A DNA stretch of 32,053 bases, taken from assembly GCA_026770575.1 (NCBI GenBank), contig MU657174.1:772924-804976 (forward strand), in the 5' to 3' direction. The notes beneath the pieces were generated by a model. It saw only the letters and a list, made by a program, of their open reading frames with translations. It was not told the DNA's origin and did no database searches. Shown here one piece after another: positions 10,075-20,053 of this stretch; the stretch's first letter is position 1, and the number at the start of each line of letters is the position of its first letter. The position numbers were made by a program, and so were the translations under genes. The stretch is from Pelagophyceae sp. CCMP2097 (taxonomy: Eukaryota; Sar; Pelagophyceae).

Positions 10075-13000
10075 ATGGGCGGCGACGTCGGCGCGCCGGC
10101 GCCGGCACCGGCGGGGCGCGTGGTGCGCGTCGCCGTCGGCGGCGGCGCGCTGGGGCTGACGTTCCGCTTTTCGCGCGGCTCGCTCGTCGTCGACGGCGGC
10201 GTCGTCGGCGCCGACGGCGCCGACGGCGCGCGGCGCGCGGTCGTGGCTGCGGGTCCGCGGCGCGGCGACGTCGTCGAGGCCGTCTGTGGCGTGCCGCTCC
10301 TCCGCGGCGCCATGGCCGACGTCGTCGGGCACATGCGCCAACTCCTCGACGCGCCCGGCGTACAGCGGACTCTCGACCTCCGGCGCTTCGACGACGTAGA
10401 GGCCGCCGACGCGACCACCGCCGAGGCGGTCCCCGAGGCGGTCCCCGAGGCGGAGCCGCCAGCGCCGCCGCCGCGGAGCGCGCGCCCCGCGCCGCCGGCG
10501 AGCCCGCAGCCGGGCGAGGCGCAAACGGGTCCGCCGCCCTGCGAGGACGCGCCGCGCGGCGGCCTGCGGCGGAAGCCGTCGTTTCGCGCGTTGTCAGCCG
10601 ACGCGCCGGCGGCCGACGCGCCGCCGCCTGCGCTGCAGGCGCTCGGCCTGGCGCTCGCGGCGGCGCTCCGCGACTCGCCGGAGATGCGGCCGCTACACGT
10701 TTCGCTGCGCGACGAGAGCGCGTGGTATCGCGCGCGTGGCGCTGTCGGCGGCGCGCGGCACTGGCGCCGCGACGTTGTCGCCGTCCGGGGCGCCGCCGCG
10801 GCCGGCTTCCCGCGCGCGACGGGCTTCGAGGGCTTTTATTACTGCGCCGCCAACGGCGACGCGAAAGCGCGGCGCACGTCCGCAGGGACCGCGGGCAACG
10901 CAAAGGACCGGCGTCAGAACACCTTTGCGAAGACGAACACCTTTGCGGAGACGGACCGTTCCCGAGACGGACCGTTCCCTTTGGCGCCGCCCGCGAACCG
11001 CCGCCCCGCAGGCGCTCAAGGCTTTCAAGCTGGCGGACGCGGCGTGCGCGCAGCGCGACGCGGCGCGGGCCGACGTGGCGGCGTCGCTTTTCGTGGGCGA
11101 CGTCGTCTCCGAAGCCTTTGTCGGCTTGGCGCACCAAGCCCGGTGGCTCCTCGTCACAGAGGCGCTCGTGCGCGCCGTGGATGGCAAAGGCGACGAAGCG
11201 CGGCTGCCCCGGGGCTTCCTGCGCGGCGCCGCCGCAGCGGGGCTGCCCTTCTGCGCGACGCTCGCGGGCCTCGGCCAGGCGCGTCTATGCCTGCGGCTAC
11301 TGACGCCGGCGCAGTGGCGGCCCAAGGACTACGCGCCGGACCCGGCGGAGCGCTCCTCGACGACGCGCCGGCCCCACTGCGGGCCGGACGCGCCGGGCGG
11401 CCCGCCGACGAAAAAAGTCAGCGGGACCAAATACCTCAAGGCCCTGCTCGACGAGGGCGCCGAGGGCGGCGCAAAGAGCGACGGGCCGCTGGGGCATTTC
11501 TACCACTCGCTACCCACGGAGCAGCGAGCATTCCTCCTCCGGGCGCAGAGGACTGCCGACGCGGCGCTCCTCGCCGAGCCCGGCGTTGCGGCCGCGGCGC
11601 CGCTGACCCCAAAGTCGGCGCTGGCGGGCGCGGGCCCGCGCGACGTTGCGGCGGACGCGGCGTTCCGCAACGCGCAGGCGGCGGCGTGGCACGCCGTGGC
11701 CCAGAAGCGCGAGGCCCTCGCCTGCGTCCGCCTCCAGCGAATCTGGCGCTGCGGCCTGCCTTTGCGAGCGCTGCGGCACCGCAACAGCCGACATTTGGCC
11801 GCCGTCCGGCTGCAGCAAAGGCTGCGGGGCCTCTACGGCCGCCTCTACGCCCGCCTCTACCGCGCGGTCATGGCTCTGGCCGCGACGCGAATCGCGGCGA
11901 GGTACCGCATCCTCCTCGCGACGCGCAAGCTGCGCGCCCGGCGAAAGGCCATGAACGCCGCCGCGTTGGCGGTGCAGATTCTAGCGCGGCGGTGGATGGC
12001 AGCCGCGTATGTCCAATGGGTCCGAGTCCACTCCGTCGCCGCGACAACGTTGGCGCGCCACGCGCGCGGATTCCTCGGGAGGTGCACCGCCAAGCTCGCC
12101 GTCTTCTTGGACTTTTACCGGCGGCATCACGAGGTTTCGGGGCAGATCCACCTCGCGAAGACAGCGCGCGCGGCGGTGGCGCGCAAGGCCTTCGCAAAGA
12201 AGCTCGCTGGCGCCGTGACTTTACGCGTCGTTTTACCGTCGCACAAGTGCGTGCAGCGCCTCGCGCGCGGCCGGCGCGGCCGGCTGCGCGCGGCGTTGGC
12301 GAGGCACCGGCGGTGGTGCGCGAAGGAGATTCAAAGAGTCGCGCGGGGCATGTTTGCGCGCGCGTGGCGGCGGCGCCTCGACGCGACGCGTTTGAGATGG
12401 CGCGCGGCGGCTTTAATAGAGCGCGTGGCGCGCGGCCAGCTGGACCGCAGCGTCGTTTCGTGCTTGCGGCGGCACCAACGCCACGTCTTCGTCTCGACGG
12501 TGCTTGTGCCCGCGGCGCAGGCGCGGGCGCGGGGTATGCTCGGCCGCTCCGCCGCACGGGCGAGGCGCAGGCGCGTTTCGGCGGCGAAACGCATCCTCCG
12601 GGAGTGGCGGCTGTTTTGTTTCAGGAGAGAGGCGCGGCGCGAATTTCATCGAAGGCTGCAGAGGCGGCGCTCGCGGGCGGCGACGGAGGTGCAGCGGCAG
12701 CTGCGCGGCGTGTTTGCGCGCGCCCGCGCGGCGGCGCTGTCGTACGCGGCGGCGGGCGTCCGAATAAAGGCCGCGCGCGTGATCCTGCGCGCTTATCTGC
12801 GGTTCCGGGCCGTCGTCCGCTTCCGAGCTTTGAAGAACGCCTGGACAGTGGAAAAAGCGGCGCGGACGCTTTTGCAGTACAACGAGCAGCGCTTGGACAT
12901 CAAGGTGGACCGGGATGACATTCTCGCGGACGCGCGAGACGAGCGGTTCCGGAGGAAGGCGGCGAGGAAGCGGTTAGCGGAGCTCAAGGATTTCATTTCC

Positions 13001-13711
13001 GAGGCCGAGCTGCGGCTGCCCAAGATCGAGGAGGACGTCGAGGCTTTAGAAGATGCGGACGTCGAAGCGGGTTGGGCGGAAGCGCTGGAGAAGGAGTGGG
13101 AAAGGCTCGGGTCGCAGCTGACCATGGCCGTCGAAGAAACGCGCCTGCAAAAGATTTCCGTGAGAGACTCCGAGGCGCGCCTGCAGAGGCTGCAGCTCGA
13201 GTACGAGGATGTCGAGGCGGATCTGGACGCCGTCGGGGTGCGAGAACAGGAGGAGCTCGAGATGCTTCGACGTTTGGAAATCCGGAGGGGCGACGACGCG
13301 CAGCGCGCGGACCGCGACAAGCGCGTGCGCACGGAGCGCATGCGCTGGCGCGTGCCCGACGTGCGCGTGCGCGTCCTGAAGAGGCAGGACGTGACCAAGA
13401 AGGCCCTCGTGGACGCCGCGCTGCACGCTCGGCGCCGCGAAATATCTTCCACGCTGTCGACCAAAGTCCGCCTCGCGCTCATCAAGGGCGCAAAGGACGA
13501 GGGCCGGCGCCACGACGCGGACCAACGCGCCGAGGCGCAGGGGAAATCGGCGCAGGGCATCGGCGACTCTTTGACAAAACTCGGCGAGACGTACGACGGC
13601 GTCGTCTCCGGCTGCGCCGGACTGCTCCAGTCCTTCTCCCACGCGCATCGTTTGAACGCGGGGCAACCCGAAGGCGAAGACGACAGCGAGATCGACGACG
13701 ACCTGTTCTAG
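10075..13711 (+). CDS. PDZ-like, multi-IQ, coiled-coil protein
   Basis: About 1160 aa in at least two exons. Exon 1 starts at 10075 (MGGDVGAPAPAP). Residues about 14-105 look like a PDZ domain (GGALGLTFRF, GPRRGDVVEAVCGVPL, a carboxylate-loop-like start and a final helix). A Pro/Ala linker follows, then GFEGFYYCAANGD. The next frame opens with ALKAFKLADAACAQRD after acceptor CGCCCCGCAG (11003-11012 region), phase 0. No GT donor has matching phase. A GC donor near 10861 or 10867 fits, giving a GC-AG intron of about 145-151 nt. Nucleotides 11700-12800 encode many calmodulin-binding IQ-type units (VRLQRIWR, VRLQQRLRGLYGR, ILARRWMAA, HARGFLGRC). Then comes a coiled coil (about 12900-13550) and an acidic end, DDSEIDDDLF. 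Probably a calmodulin-regulated cytoskeletal scaffold (inference). It converges with PPIL2, 36 bp between stops. Confidence 0.75.
10917..10979 (+). repeat. Short tandem repeats inside the IQ-gene intron
   Basis: An 18-bp unit starting GAACACCTTTGCG occurs twice head to tail (10917-10934 and 10935-10952, one difference). It is followed directly by two copies of GGACCGTTCCC (10953 and 10969). The block lies inside the inferred intron. Confidence 0.75.
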
Positions 13712-13747
13712 CCGACCCCTCTATTGTAACTGTGTGTGCCTCTGTTA

Positions 13748-15716
13748 TCACCACGAGTCAAAGGAGAAGCCGCCGGGCTTGGGCGCCTTGATCTTCTTGA
13801 CGGCCGCGTGCTGGTCGAGCTGGTCGTCTGCGGGCGCCGCGGGTCGCTTGGAGAGGTACTTGCCCACGGTGGAAGACGAATGTGGCGCGTCGCGAATGGC
13901 CACGTTCACGGGCCCGACGGGCCGCTTCACGGCGGGGGCGCGCGCCGTAGGTTTGGATGCGGCCCGCCGCGAGACGGCTTGGATGGCGTCGGCCTCGAAC
14001 TTGGCGTCCGCTTCCGCTATCGGGTTCACAAAAACAGTCGCAGACTCTATTTTGATATCAAAGCGCGGCCGGTGGTCGTCCGACGCGTCGACGTCCGCGC
14101 GCTGCATGCGAGTCAGCGTTTCCATGCCTAGTCGGTGCCTCTATTTCCGACTCGACTCGCGTCGACGCCGTTTTCGCCGCAGGGGCATTCGCGCACCTCC
14201 GACGACCTTTCCAAAGACGGTGTGCTTGTTGTCCAGATGCGCGGCGGCGCGGAAGCAAATGTAGAACTGCGACTTGTTCTTGTTCCGGCCCGAGTTGGCG
14301 TAGGCGAGGACCCCGCAGCCGTCGTGCAGCAGCCGAGAGTCAAACTCGTCGTCAAACTCGCCGCCCCAAATCGAAGCGCCGCCCGTCCCGTCGCCCTTTG
14401 GGTCGCCGCCCTGCGCCATAAAGTCGCCCATGACGCGGTGGAACCTACGGGTTCCAAGGCGCTCCGGAAGACATTTCCCAGGAATGACCTCTGCTTCCGC
14501 CCACACCACCGCGATTCCTCGGACGCGGCGCGGGACGTGAGGCCGTCGTAGTATTTGTTTGCGCAGTGCGTGAGAAAGTTCTCCGCTGCCCTCGGAACTA
14601 CGTCGCAGTGCACTTCCACGTTGACGTCGCCGAGCGACGTGCGCAGCTGGACGTAGCCTTTTTTGCCGAGGCCTCGAAGCGTCTTCCACCTCGCCGCGCG
14701 CAGCTCGAGCTCGTCTGCGGCTCGTAGTGAGGACGACACGGAGACGTCCATGATGGTCGACGTCAGCGACCCGGAAGTTGCCGCCGTCGTGAGCATGCTG
14801 CCCTTGCAAACGTCGTCCGTCGTCGGGGCTAGCAAGCGGACGCGCTTAAAGGCGTCGGTCATGCCGACATTGCGCTCGGAGGAGTCGTCCATAGCGTCCT
14901 TTCGTTCCTTGGCAGCCCTTTTCTCGTCTGCGACTTTGACGTTGCCGCGCGCCGCCGCGAGGACGGCGTCGACAGAGTCCGCCGTGCGGATGTTGTCGCG
15001 GTGCGCCGTGCCCGACTCTTGCGCCGCCGCGTGCCGCTCTCGCTCTTCCCTTAAATGCACAAAGTTGGCCAGGTCGCGCCTGGCGCAGAGCGCCGAGTCG
15101 TCCGGGTCGTGGAGCCAGACGAGGTCGCTGCGCTTGAACGGCGTCGAGTCAATTAAATCCTTGAGGTCGTCTCTTTTGACGCAGAGCTCGTGCACGGCCT
15201 CGTGCGCGTAGACGTTGCCAGTCGTCGAGACGCACACCACTTTCGAAAAGTTGGTAAAGACCTTGCACGTGACGGGGCAGTGCCAGGCCCCGTCCTGGTT
15301 CTTGGCCATGTTGAGGCGGATCAAATCCTTGGTGCCGCACTTTTTGCCCGTCACGGGGGACTTCGAGTGCTCCTTGACAAACGGGACGATAGCCAGCATG
15401 TCGAAGATGACGCCGTCGCGCGTGCACATGGGCGTCTCGAACGGGCGCAGGTTCAAAGCGCAGCACTCAAAGGGCAGAGCGCCCTCGATCTTGCCTTCGC
15501 GCTTCTTCTTGTGGCCCCCAAAGTCCTGGCTCCACTCCGTCGCCGTGATGAACATCCGGTCCTTCGAGTGCTGCTGACGCCTACAATGCAAATAAGCGGC
15601 GGCGTTTACGGCACTTTGGAACGGGGCACTTCCGAGTGGGGCTCCCTGCTCAGGGGGGGCCGCCCCTCGCGCGGTTTTCGTGCGATCATCGTCGCGGACG
15701 CGGCTCCGGACCCCAT
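13748..15716 (-). CDS. PPIL2: U-box cyclophilin, PPIL2/CYC4 family
   Basis: Exons 15716-15712, 15580-14537, 14444-14197 and 14127-13748; introns of 131, 92 and 69 nt; 558 aa (human PPIL2 is about 520). The first coding exon is just ATGGG, and joining it restores MGRQQHSKDRMFIT, matching the family start. A U-box lies at about residues 35-110 (LRPFETPMCTRDGVIFDM, SPVTGKKCGTKDLIRLNM), followed by HCPVTCKVFTNFSKVV. A charged helical linker leads to the cyclophilin domain (KKGYVQLRTSLGDVNVEVHC, YYDGLTFHRVMGDFMAQGGD, GTGGASIWGGEFDDEF, KHTVFGKVVGG). The isomerase Arg (FHRV) and Gln (AQGG) are kept, while the CypA Trp position is His (AAHLDNKH). The C-terminus GGFSFDSW matches the family. PPIL2 is a nuclear, spliceosome-associated U-box protein with E3 activity. 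Confidence 0.97.
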
Positions 15717-15896
15717 GGTTCAAGCTCCCCTCGGGACGGTCAACTCCTCTGCGCAGTCGACGTCCCCAACGACTGTGATGGCCCTTCGGCTCTACGATTC
15801 TCTACGCCGCGCCGACATTTCCGGCGATCACCGAAAGCGCCGGCGTCCGAGGCTCTGCGCGTCGCTTGTCGAGGCGGCAACCCGGTCGGGCCTGCG
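15717..15896. promoter_or_regulatory. Bidirectional promoter, PPIL2 / Sel1 gene
   Basis: These 180 bp separate the PPIL2 start codon (15716, minus) from the Sel1-protein start codon (15897, plus). No TATA box or other known motif is apparent. Confidence 0.55.
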
Positions 15897-16777
15897 ATGG
15901 CGTTCCTGCGGTCCTTTGCTCGGCTGTCGCCGGCCGTCGCGGGCTCTGGCGCGGCGCTTTGCCTCGGCGAAAAGTTGGAGGACAAGGAGGCGCCGCCGGT
16001 CATCCACTCGCCGCCGGGCTACATCCGCGACTTTAGCTACGCGCGCATGCAGCGCAGATGGCCGAGCGACGCCGAGGGCTTGAAGGGCGTCCCGAAGCGG
16101 TCGTGGCCAGACGTCCAGCCCGAGGCTTCGGAGATTCCCCTGTTGAAAGCGGCGCTCGAGGCGTGCGTCAACGAGAAAGGCGTCGCGGGATGCGACGACG
16201 TCTTGTTTACGCTCGCCACTGCGTGCGTCGGCGACAAGGACTCTGCCGAAACGGGCCTGCAGCTCTACTACGAGGCGGCCAAGCGCGGCCACGCGGATTC
16301 CATGTGCGCTTTGGGCCAGTGCCACGAGCTTGGCTTCGGCGTAAAAGCAAACGACAAACTCGCGTTTCGGTGGTACGAGCAAGCCGCGGTGAAACACGAG
16401 CACGCCAATGCGATGTACGAGCTCGGCGTACTTTACTTCATTGGCGACTCCGTCGAAGAAGACGAGCGGCAGGCCGTCGAGCTCTTCCTCGCCGCCGCCA
16501 AGCAAGGGCATGCCGGGGCCATGTACCTCTTGGGCGACTGTTTGTTGGAAGGCGCCGGCGGCATCGCCAAGGATAAAGACAAGGCCCTACGTTGGCTCAT
16601 TCACGCCGGCGACGCGGGTGCGCCTCTTCCTATTGAGACGGCACCCCGACGGCGCGCGTAGGCCACCGCGGCGCTCGGTCGCGCGTGTTTGCGCTGACCG
16701 ACCCCGTCGCACACCCGGAGACCTCCCACTTCACCGACGCGTCACGGCAGTCGCTCCGGAAGGCGCACGAGGCGTGA
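15897..16777 (+). CDS. Sel1-like repeat protein, probably mitochondrial
   Basis: Exons 15897-16617 and 16662-16777; the 44-nt intron has donor GTGCGC and acceptor GCGCGTAG, phase 1; 278 aa. The N-terminus (MAFLRSFARLSPAVAGSG) is basic and hydroxylated without acids, like a mitochondrial presequence. From about residue 115 there are tandem Sel1 repeats of about 36 aa: LQLYYEAAKRGHADSMCALG, AFRWYEQAAVKHEHANAMYE, AVELFLAAAKQGHAGAMYLL and ALRWLIHAGDAGHRGARSRV. Splicing completes the last repeat, which supports the intron. Sel1 repeats mediate protein contacts; a mitochondrial example is the respiratory assembly factor COA7, but orthology is not shown. It ends in KAHEA. Confidence 0.88.
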
Positions 16778-17429
16778 TAATCCCATACCGTCTCCCCGCT
16801 CGAAGCCCGGACCGTTCTCTTTCTTGTTTTGTTTTCTCGGCCGCTATTTCCGGCTCTCGGTCGTCGCGCGGCTGGGTCTTCGGTCCAACCGGCTCCGCCT
16901 CGGGGCTCCAGCGGTTGTGAATATAGGGACTGATTTAAATCTTTTGAAACCATCGGAACAAATTTGACTTTCGTGAGAGGTCCGAGGGGACAATATTGAG
17001 CTCGAGGGACGATCGAGAGACGCCGAACGCGCCCGCCTATAGGACCGTGCTCGTCGTCTCTACCCCTCGCCTCGTGATGAGGTGTGTATATATACACTGA
17101 CCAATACTCCTCAATTCCTAGATGCTTTTATTTATCGTTTTTTGTTTAAATCCTATCAAATTCGTGCTAAGTTGGTTGATCTGACTAGGCCAGGAGAAGG
17201 TCCTCCGGGACTGGACATCCTGTGATTCCTATTACATTACATTACACCAGTGCGCCTAGGTGCGCTTACTCGGCGCGCGGTTTCCTGGCCCTTTGAAACC
17301 GTTCGATCTCTGTGACTCCTTGTCTGGCTCTGCTCGTCCTCGCCTTGCTCGTCCACGACACGCGTCGCTTAAGCCTTCCCCGCTCGTCAGGGCCGCCGCA
17401 CGGCCACGTGAAAGTTTGACTTTTCTGAC
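16778..17429. other. AT-richer intergenic region with repeats
   Basis: There is no convincing gene. From about 16920 the composition drops sharply in GC. It contains a 14-bp perfect palindrome of alternating GTGTATA type (17084-17097), poly-T/A runs (17118-17165), a short ATTAC tandem repeat (about 17230-17245) and copy B of the dispersed repeat (17268-17367). It holds the promoter of the gene starting at 17430 or 17679. Confidence 0.6.
17268..17367 (+). repeat. Dispersed direct repeat, copy B
   Basis: This is the second copy of the repeat at 24-146, in the same orientation and about 160 bp upstream of a plus-strand gene. The blocks AAACCGTTCGATCTCTG and CTCGTCCACGACACGCGTCG are identical between copies. 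Copy B is shorter, mainly through loss of CT-rich sequence in the middle. Confidence 0.7.
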
Positions 17430-19328
17430 ATGAACTTTAGAAGGACTTTAGAGAGAGAGGTGACCCCTCTTGGAACGAAGCCGCCCGGAAGCGTTACGCA
17501 CTGTTGTCACGTCCGTGTGCACTACCTTTTGACACGCCCGTGCACAGTCCCGTGCACTGCCCCGTGCGACGTCACGGGGCTTCACAGGACACCGACGGGC
17601 TCGCCCGCGGAAACTCTCAGAGACGCCACACGCGCGTGCAGCGGTTGCGGGTCATTCGTTGACGATCCCAAGGATCCGATGGACGTCGACTTGCCAGAGG
17701 TCCTCCAGTCGCCCGAAGACGCGGACTGGTATTCGCCAGGCCGCCGGCGCCAGGAGTGGGAGCCTGCCTCTGGCGAGGTGCCTCTGCAGCAAGTCCGGGC
17801 GGAGCTGCTGCTTTCGTACCCGACGGTCGGCTTTGAAGGGCAGGTCGACTTCGAAGGCTCGGCGCTGAGCGACAGCGCGCGCTGGGAGTACGCGAGCCTG
17901 TCCGAGGCCGCCGAGGGCCGCCCCTCGAAGCTCTGCTCGCCGAGGTGGTTCACGTCGCGGCGGCGCGTTTCGCCGCTGTCCGCACCAAACCTCGCGCCCA
18001 AGACGCTTGCCGCGTCTGCGTCCGCGCCGGCTTTCGCTTCGCGCTGGCAGATGCAGCAGACGTCACAGACGCCACAGACGCCTCGGACGCCGCGCGCGCT
18101 GCGGAAGCTCGACAGGCTCCTCAACAAGGCTCGGCACGACAAAAACGTCCAGCTCTGCTTGCGCGTCCGCTTCCACGACCGGGCGCTCGCTATGTACATC
18201 AGCGACCGCAACGCTCTACGCGCCGACGTCACCGCCACGCGGGCCCGCGTCGCAGCTTTGCGCGCCGACGTCTTAAGGCGGCGGCGAAACGCCGAGGACC
18301 AAGCGGCGCAAGCAGCCGACGTAGACGACTTTGCGGGGTCGGCCGCCTGCCTCCGCGAGGCCGCCGCCTGCGCCGCCGAGCTCCGGCGCCTCAAAGCGGC
18401 GCACCCGGCGCCGTTTGCAGCGCTCTCGCAGCTCGAGCGCGAATCGGCGGCGCTTGAGGCGCGCGCGCCCAAGTGGGCTTTGCAGGACCGCGGAGACTGG
18501 GAGAAGGCTCAAGGTTTGAGGGCGCCTGACGCCGCAGAGGCGGCGGAGCTGCGCCGGGCCGGCTTCTGCGTCGCGGACCTGCGCGCCGCCGGGTTTGGCG
18601 CCGCGGCGCTGCGAGGCGGCGGCTACGAGGCCGACGCTTTATGCGGCCTCGTGACCGCGGCCGAGTGCGTCGCGGCGCTGTACGACGTCGAGGCGCTGGC
18701 AGCCGCGGGCTTCTTCGCCGGCGCCGCCGAGGCGCGCGCCGCCGGATGCTCCGTCGACGACTGCCTCGACGCTGCGCTGCTGGAGACGCTCGAGGGCGCC
18801 GCCGCCGCGGGGTTCAACGCCCGGGACTGCCTCGCCGCCCACCGGCTCTTCGGCGACGCCGCGTCCGTCGCACCCGGCGACCGACGAACGGCGGCCGCGC
18901 GGCAAGGTCTGAAGTCAGCCAAAGCGTCACCGAGCAAGGCATCACCCGGCAAGTCACTCGGCACGGCCTCTCCCGGCAACGGCTCACACGACGCCGGCGC
19001 CGCTGGCGACGAGGAGGCTGCGCGGCGCCTCGCCGCCGCGGGCTTTACGGTGGCGAACCTGCGCTTCGCGGGCTTCTCCGTCAGCACACTCGAGCGCGCG
19101 GGCCTGCTCGACTCGTGCGGCGCCGCGCGCGCCGCCGGCTTCTCCGCAAAGGCGCTGCTCCGGGCCGGCCGTGCGCTGCGAGCCGTCGCCGACGCGGGCT
19201 ACCACCAAAACGAGATCGAGGCCGCGTGCACCATCCTCCGGCACCAGGCGCCCCCGACCGCATGCACGTTCGCCGGAAGGACGGCGCACCAGGCGCACTT
19301 TGCCACCAAAGCCGGTGGACGCTCGTAA
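17430..19328 (+). CDS. AGF-repeat protein (Ala-Gly-Phe helical repeats)
   Basis: Open throughout, with no intron needed: 632 aa from 17430, or 549 aa from the Met at 17679 (MDVDLPEVLQSPEDADWY). The later start is likely, since the upstream codons are atypical. Residues (from 17430) about 115-230 are low complexity, with SQTPQTPRTPRAL. Residues about 230-345 form a helical, coiled-coil-like region. From about 367 there are short repeats of form xLRxAGFxxxxL: ELRRAGFCVADLRAAGFGAA, then AALRGGGYEADAL, AAAGFFAGA and AAAGFNARDC. A basic Ser/Pro linker (KASPSKASPGKS, about 497-510) separates a second block (RLAAAGFTVANLRFAGFSVS, RAAGFSAKALLRAG, ADAGYHQNEI). Similar repeats are known to me as unnamed elements of algal proteins; function is unknown. 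Confidence 0.75.
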   Translation: MNFRRTLEREVTPLGTKPPGSVTHCCHVRVHYLLTRPCTVPCTAPCDVTGLHRTPTGSPAETLRDATRACSGCGSFVDDPKDPMDVDLPEVLQSPEDADWYSPGRRRQEWEPASGEVPLQQVRAELLLSYPTVGFEGQVDFEGSALSDSARWEYASLSEAAEGRPSKLCSPRWFTSRRRVSPLSAPNLAPKTLAASASAPAFASRWQMQQTSQTPQTPRTPRALRKLDRLLNKARHDKNVQLCLRVRFHDRALAMYISDRNALRADVTATRARVAALRADVLRRRRNAEDQAAQAADVDDFAGSAACLREAAACAAELRRLKAAHPAPFAALSQLERESAALEARAPKWALQDRGDWEKAQGLRAPDAAEAAELRRAGFCVADLRAAGFGAAALRGGGYEADALCGLVTAAECVAALYDVEALAAAGFFAGAAEARAAGCSVDDCLDAALLETLEGAAAAGFNARDCLAAHRLFGDAASVAPGDRRTAAARQGLKSAKASPSKASPGKSLGTASPGNGSHDAGAAGDEEAARRLAAAGFTVANLRFAGFSVSTLERAGLLDSCGAARAAGFSAKALLRAGRALRAVADAGYHQNEIEAACTILRHQAPPTACTFAGRTAHQAHFATKAGGRS

Positions 19329-19530
19329 TCCATGTTGCGACAAGGGACGCGAGTCTGTCGACGAGACCCGCGGGCCGAGGACCCTTGCGAGACCGGGTCC
19401 CGTGAACTGGATCCCATGCACGAGGTTTCTCGACCGGCCTGGCGTCGTCGAGGGTATCACACACAGCGGGCGTTGCTTATAAGCTTCCGGCCCGGATTCG
19501 GTCGAACGTTTCTCACAGTCTATATGCCCT

Positions 19531-19874
19531 TTACGGCAGGAGCGGCGCCTCTGCTGCGACGGGCGGGTACATGGACCGGAGGAGGAGGCCGGCGCCGACG
19601 GCGAGTAAAGCGCCTTGGATGAGGAAGCTCCATTTGTCCATGTTCGTAGGGTCGGTGAACACCAGGCCCACAGTAAACACCGAGCCAAAGACGCACGGGC
19701 CGAAAAAGAGCCAGCCGCCTGGGAGCGGCGCATCGTGTGGGGTCCGGCCACGAGGGGCGCCAAAAGATCCAAAGACGGACCCGCTTGGAGGTCCGTGCCG
19801 ACGTGCCGCCGCAGCGCCCTGTCGCAACATCGGCCGAAGAGCCTGGAGGAGCACGATCCGAGGTTGCGCGGCAT
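19531..19874 (-). CDS. Small membrane protein, 2 exons
   Basis: Exons 19874-19781 and 19718-19531; the 62-nt intron has donor GTCCGT and acceptor GCTCCCAG, phase 1; 93 aa. Exon 1 is Arg/Cys-rich and lacks acids (MPRNLGSCSSRLFGRCCDRA), possibly an organelle presequence. Exon 2 encodes two hydrophobic segments (GWLFFGPCVFGSVFTVGLVF and FLIQGALLAVGAGLLL) joined by TDPTNMDKW. I do not recognise the family. Exon 2 is well supported; exon 1 depends on the inferred donor, and a shorter start in the next frame (19837) is possible. The reading frame stays open upstream through the adjacent 15-bp repeats as an Arg/Phe repeat, so the real N-terminus could be longer and repeat-containing. Confidence 0.5.
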
Positions 19875-19875
19875 G

Positions 19876-20020
19876 CGACGACGACGGAAGCGTCGACGAC
19901 GGAAGCGTCGACGACGGAAGCGTCGACGACGNNNNNNNNNNNNNNNNNNNNNNNNNNNNNNNNNNNCGACGACGGAAGCGTCGACGACGGAAGCGTCGAC
20001 GACGGAAGCGTCGACGACGT
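19876..20020. repeat. 15-bp minisatellite containing an assembly gap
   Basis: Unit CGTCGACGACGGAAG is repeated with almost no variation on both sides of 35 Ns (19932-19966). At least three units are seen on each side, so true copy number is unknown. The unit is a multiple of three, so all frames through it stay open (Arg/Phe, Ser/Thr/Leu/Pro or Val/Asp/Ala/Ser repeats). It lies between two same-strand membrane-protein genes. Confidence 0.9.
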
Positions 20021-20053
20021 CGCGACTCTTCCACGAATAAAGTCGGGCGCGGC

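Noticed and set aside
10063..12918. A 951-aa plus-strand open frame
   Set aside because: Only the first ~260 codons are real. Beyond about 10867 it reads the IQ region out of frame.
15700..15740. tRNA-like GGTTCAAGCTCC T-arm string
   Set aside because: No matching acceptor, D or anticodon arms could be drawn around it.
17582..18472. A 296-aa minus-strand Ser/Arg-rich ORF
   Set aside because: It is antisense to the AGF-repeat gene, with composition expected from the complement of GC-rich codons and no recognisable domain.
19876..20020. CRISPR-like array
   Set aside because: The units are contiguous with no spacers, and the genome is eukaryotic. It is a minisatellite.
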